NCBI GenBank assembly: GCA_032988165.1
Contig: JANTQF010000345.1
Span: forward strand, 1-37,058
DNA length: 37,058 nt
Origin: Emmonsiellopsis sp. PD_33
Lineage: Eukaryota > Ascomycota > Eurotiomycetes > Onygenales > Ajellomycetaceae
Reading direction: 5' to 3'
The first letter of the stretch is position 1; the number at the start of each line of letters is the position of its first letter. The notes beneath the pieces are model-generated. The model was not told the DNA's origin, searched no databases, and saw only the letters and a list, made by a program, of their open reading frames with translations. Positions 34,249-37,058 of the stretch are shown here, in pieces. The translations under genes and the position numbers were made by a program.

Positions 34249-34521
34249 TCATCTGTAGAGATGTGGATTCTTCGCGCAATCAGCTAGCAGCACACTCTGT
34301 CTGTCAGCATTTGAGGGGCTGCAGTCCTCCATATCAATTTTGCAGATATCATTGTCATACGAGTCGTCATCTCCTGCATCGATGTCTGCGTCTCCCTTGT
34401 TGGCTTTGTGCTCGTGGTGCCAAGGGATGGTGCTCATGTCAATCTCCTCATTGTCGTCGCGCTCGCGGTTTTTGCTGTCCTCATGGTCGCGTCCGGATTC
34501 AGTGTCTTCTTTCTTCACCAT
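34249..34521 (-). CDS. Small acidic hypothetical protein or exon
   Basis: 90-aa frame with ATG at 34521 in strong context (gaccaccATGg). It is rich in Asp, Glu, Lys and His: MVKKEDTESGRDHEDSKNRE, DDNEEIDMSTIPWHHEHKAN, DADIDAGDDDSYDNDICKID. No known domain and no membrane segment. It may be its own gene or the C-terminal exon of module A directly upstream, because an acceptor ending cggcgag near 34532 would join it in frame behind the proline-rich exons. The evidence is only length, composition and start context. Confidence 0.4.
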   Translation of the reverse strand: MVKKEDTESGRDHEDSKNRERDDNEEIDMSTIPWHHEHKANKGDADIDAGDDDSYDNDICKIDMEDCSPSNADRQSVLLADCAKNPHLYR

Positions 34522-34531
34522 GGTGGTCTCG

Positions 34532-34596
34532 ACTCGCCGCTCTACTCCTCGAAGCCTTGGCCAACATACCTACTCGCCGCTCTACTCCTCGAAGCC
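34532..34596. repeat. 25-bp direct duplication, period 40
   Basis: An identical 25-base sequence (actcgccgctctactcctcg and five further bases) occurs at 34532-34556 and 34572-34596. It lies where the 3' half of an introner-like intron is missing, so it may mark the rearrangement that broke that copy. Confidence 0.85.
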
Positions 34597-34621
34597 AGCC
34601 ATCAACGCCCCAGCCGCCGTC

Positions 34622-34649
34622 AAGGATTTAAGGGGATGGATAGACTTAC
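34622..34649 (-). repeat. Introner-like intron copy A2, 5' half only
   Basis: Starts with an intact donor and family sequence (GTAAGTCTATCCATCCCCTT, AAATCCTT) and then departs from the family; no TTGAGTATAG end follows. It adjoins the 25-bp duplication. Splicing would need another acceptor downstream. Confidence 0.75.
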
Positions 34650-35068
34650 TTGTAGTGGTGAGGGAGGGGGGATGAGCTGCTATACTCAACATGTCAGTGA
34701 CATCTTGGGAGCTATTTCAGTGGATGGATATACTCACTGGTGGCTGGAGGGGGGGGAGGAGATGATGCCATGGTGCCTAGATGAAAGAAAGGAGACACGT
34801 GGGACACCCTGGGATGAGATATTTATACCTGGGGGGAATGCAACTATTGAATGGCCTTGCCCTGGTAAGATAAGTCGAATACCCATACTCGGTTGCTCCA
34901 TTGATGGCATTAGCATCAGTAGGCCCAGTCAAGGAGTATGCTCTGGGCTTTTCCATCATTAATTGAATTGTCTCAGACTCCATCTGATTGTGATCCTTAA
35001 GGTGGGTGGGCATCCCCATAGCTGAGACGACATGTTGGCCCAGTGCATTTCCCCTGGTATCAGCAACT
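34650..35068 (-). CDS. Module A: partial multi-exon gene with proline-rich mini-exons
   Basis: Minus-strand exons about 35068-34829, 34776-34738 (39 nt) and 34679-34650 (30 nt) read in one frame. The first reads ADTRGNALGQHVVSAMGMPT, HLKDHNQMESETIQLMMEKP and YGYSTYLTRARPFNSCIPP; the mini-exons read GTMASSPPPPPAT then TAHPPSLTTT. Introns are 34828-34777 (GTATAA...CATCTAG) and 34737-34680 (introner variant alpha). The mini-exons match those of module C (LPPPLAT and APPPYLPLHQ). The 5' end is unresolved: the region up to 35254 has open frames, including MEAEDKRLNDGQRGC, but no junction I find keeps everything in frame. The 3' end is also open because the next intron is broken. Possibly a pseudogene; unknown function. 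Confidence 0.35.
34680..34737 (-). repeat. Introner-like intron copy A1 (variant alpha)
   Basis: 58 bp. GTGAGTATATCCATCCACTG, AAATAGCTCCCAAGATGTCA, then CTGACATGTTGAGTATAG. Differs from copy C1 (33294-33234) at only a few positions. Confidence 0.83.
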
Positions 35069-35630
35069 TCTAGTAAATAGGTTGGGAAAGATGAGTAATT
35101 CCCATGCGCTTTGGTGAGGCAGTAATCTTACAGGGGTGGAGATGGCTTGGGGTAGAAGTGTCTGAATGATGGAGTCTCCATTTGCTTGATATGTCGTAGA
35201 AGGACACTTGCACCCTCTCTGCCCATCATTTAGGCGCTTGTCTTCAGCCTCCATGGCATGAGGTTGTCCTGATCTGCTCTCTGGTTTTCAAGTCCAGCGA
35301 TTTCCAACTCCGAGTCGGAGGACCCCTTCGCGGAAACGACGACGAACAGAGGCACTATTTTGTATTAGATTCTGTCTCTCTCTCCTGGTATCATGTCAGA
35401 GTTACTGGTGGTATCGGGCGAGGGGTGCCAGCAGAGTCTCTTAAACTTGTGGTATAAACGTGGATATGGTTATTCGATCTATTTCCTTTGTTAGCCTCTG
35501 CTCTGTCAACTCCTTACCTTTGCAGTGTGTTTTTCTCTTGTTTTCACACTCATTCTGGCGTGTTTGAGAGGGATTTTGGACTTACCGGAGCGCGTTCTTG
35601 TCTAACGGTCTGCAACATACGGCGGCGGTT

Positions 35631-35866
35631 ATGCCTGCAGGTATTTATCATGTTAAAGAGTTGTGGCAGGATGACCTCAGTCTCATCAACAGTAAGTATG
35701 GTACACGTCTTTGACATGTTGAACTGCTTCAGGGATGGAAAACAGTATCATTGCCCGGAATGCATATGCGAATGCCATCTTGCAGATGTTGGTCACACGC
35801 TTCAACCAGCATCTTGTGCAGTTGTTCAGTATCAGTAGTTGGCATACTCTCCTATATGCATGCTGA
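35631..35866 (+). CDS. Short hypothetical gene, two exons
   Basis: ATG at 35631, exon to 35691, a 41-bp intron (GTAAGTATG...GCTTCAG) and exon 35733-35866 give a 64-aa product: MPAGIYHVKELWQDDLSLIN, then RMENSIIARNAYANAILQML. Composition is protein-like and helical, but the product is short and the intron is near the lower size limit. No family recognised. It could be an exon of a larger or decayed gene. Confidence 0.25.
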
Positions 35867-36198
35867 GGTGTGGAGATGCCGCAGTTGGGGTCACCTATTG
35901 AGTGCTAGTAGAAGAGCGGCCATCATGGTAATAGGTGTGGTACGGTTATCTAAGAATATGTCAGCGCTGTCGATGATGGCTATCATTTTTTAAGGGATGA
36001 CCCGAGACACTTCGCCAGATGGGAAGGGAAATGGAATAAATAAGTAGAAACACGACTGGGGGAACATACCTTAATAGCAGGAAGTATAATCCGTATGACT
36101 TTGCTGATATCGATATTTTCTCCCCACTTCTTGACTTGGAGCACTTACCTGTATGGATACTATAGTCTCCATTGTGCGATGGGCATAAAAGAGCAAAA

Positions 36199-36330
36199 GA
36201 AGAGAGAAGAGAAGAGAAGAGAAATGGAAATAGAGGGAAATTATACAATGAAATGCAATAGGTATGGAAGGGGAAAAGAAGAAGAAGAGAGAAGAGAGAT
36301 TAGAAATGGAGGAAAGTTATACAGCAAAGA
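36199..36330. repeat. Purine-rich imperfect duplication
   Basis: Two similar blocks, about 36199-36250 and 36277-36330, each start with gaagagagaagaga runs and continue agaaatgga...aaattatacaa / agaaatgga...agttatacag. Probably replication slippage in a GA-rich tract. Confidence 0.6.
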
Positions 36331-36927
36331 GAAAAGATCCATTCATTAATGTATATGGGAAAGGAGGGAGTATCACTCTTAACTAAGTTCCTGGAAATGA
36401 TGAATGTGGAATTCCATATTTGCAGTAAATTATACTAAGTGATCAGGGAGAATCCTTACGGTTCTTCACCAAAAACAATCACAAGTAGGGATGAGCAAAA
36501 GATCCGATTCCCAAGGAAATGGTGAAGTTATGCATATGCAAAGTTAACAGAAGGCTATTGAATATTGCTCAAATGCCCGACCTTGAGGCATGTAGTCGAT
36601 ATAGGGGGATGATAGGATATGCCATGTATTGTATTGATATGGGCAAAGTAAACCGGTCAAATGGAGATAGTTTCATGATTCTGGTTGCTGGACTAAAGCA
36701 TATTGTTGCTCATAGAGGAAATACCGCCATTTGATTGCGATGTACTCCGTAAACCATCCTAGATTTGTTGGAGGACTTGATGGATTCAAGTTGAATCTAG
36801 CCACGGCGAGATGAGGTCTGGGGAGTGGAAGACCTCGGGCACGTGACCATGGGCAAGACACCATACCGGAATCTAGCGGCATTTTTCAACGCCGGATTTA
36901 CGGTTGATCCGCCGTCTATATAGATAC

Positions 36928-36984
36928 ACCATCAACCAACGGTTAACTGACAGTCAACTTTTAATTAAACAGTCAGTTGATGGT
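36928..36984. repeat. Imperfect palindrome / hairpin
   Basis: Nine-base arms accatcaac (36928-36936) and gttgatggt (36976-36984) enclose a second near-palindrome (gttaactgacagtcaac at 36942-36958). It could be a transposon end or MITE remnant; no target-site duplication is evident. Confidence 0.5.
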
Positions 36985-37058
36985 TAAATCATATAAAACG
37001 TAGATCAAATGGATACGTTTTGTATATTAGATGGTAGGGAATGAATTAACAGTCTATA

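Larger units (their letters stand above)
35867..37058. other. AT-rich region without a supported gene
   Basis: Contains duplicated purine-rich DNA (36199-36330) and a palindromic segment (36928-36984). A frame at 36519-36734 looks faintly protein-like, but I cannot support it as a gene. The region looks like decayed, repeat-rich intergenic DNA. Confidence 0.45.

Noticed and set aside
36519..36734. A frame with YRGMIGYAMYCID, faintly like a Copia-type polymerase segment
   Set aside because: The similarity is a few residues only, no catalytic motif, RNase H or long terminal repeat is visible.

Overview
This window reads as nuclear DNA of a filamentous ascomycete. Genes are split by 50-70 bp GT-AG introns with CTRAC/CTAAC-type branch sites, the proteins belong to familiar Pezizomycotina families (Ilv3, Tim23, Trm732/THADA, Snx41, a Ubp12-like ubiquitin protease, a DUF7708-NACHT protein), and intergenic DNA is AT-rich. 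The protein flavour suggests Eurotiomycetes, possibly Onygenales; that placement is inference. There are no operons: each gene has its own promoter. I see no CRISPR array, no rRNA gene and no tRNA gene.

Left part (1-11.5 kb). A G-rich low-complexity edge (1-197) interrupts the last intron of a minus-strand dihydroxy-acid dehydratase gene (ILV3), so its last exon is missing. Next comes a minus-strand Ser/Thr kinase of two exons. An island at 5.3-9.1 kb holds a six-exon NLR-like gene (DUF7708-NACHT, no C-terminal repeats) flanked by two decayed, directly repeated copies of one unidentified sequence; the left copy lies inside a longer gene relic. A minus-strand two-exon gene of unknown function follows.

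Central part (11.5-31.1 kb) is conserved housekeeping DNA: TIM23 (minus) diverges from a ten-exon TRM732/THADA gene (plus). Three successive plus-strand genes then encode small single-pass membrane proteins with disordered tails. SNX41 (six exons, PX-BAR) and a 1,526-residue DUSP-USP deubiquitinase complete the block. Two genes carry introns that are multiples of three and free of stops (in the NACHT P-loop and in the USP domain), so they hide inside single long open frames.

Right part (31.1-37 kb) is unusual. On the minus strand lie three related, partly decayed gene modules made of tiny proline-rich exons plus a charged or coiled-coil tail. They are separated by near-identical introns of 52-61 bp: seven copies, five sharing one family sequence (one of them truncated) and two sharing a close variant. 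These look like introner-like elements, introns that multiply as units. This part also holds a 44-bp tandem repeat, a 25-bp duplication, purine-rich duplications and a palindrome, with only weak hypothetical genes elsewhere. The introner cluster is the most novel feature of the window. All exon models were built by eye from splice signals, reading frame and family alignment from memory; none is backed by transcripts.
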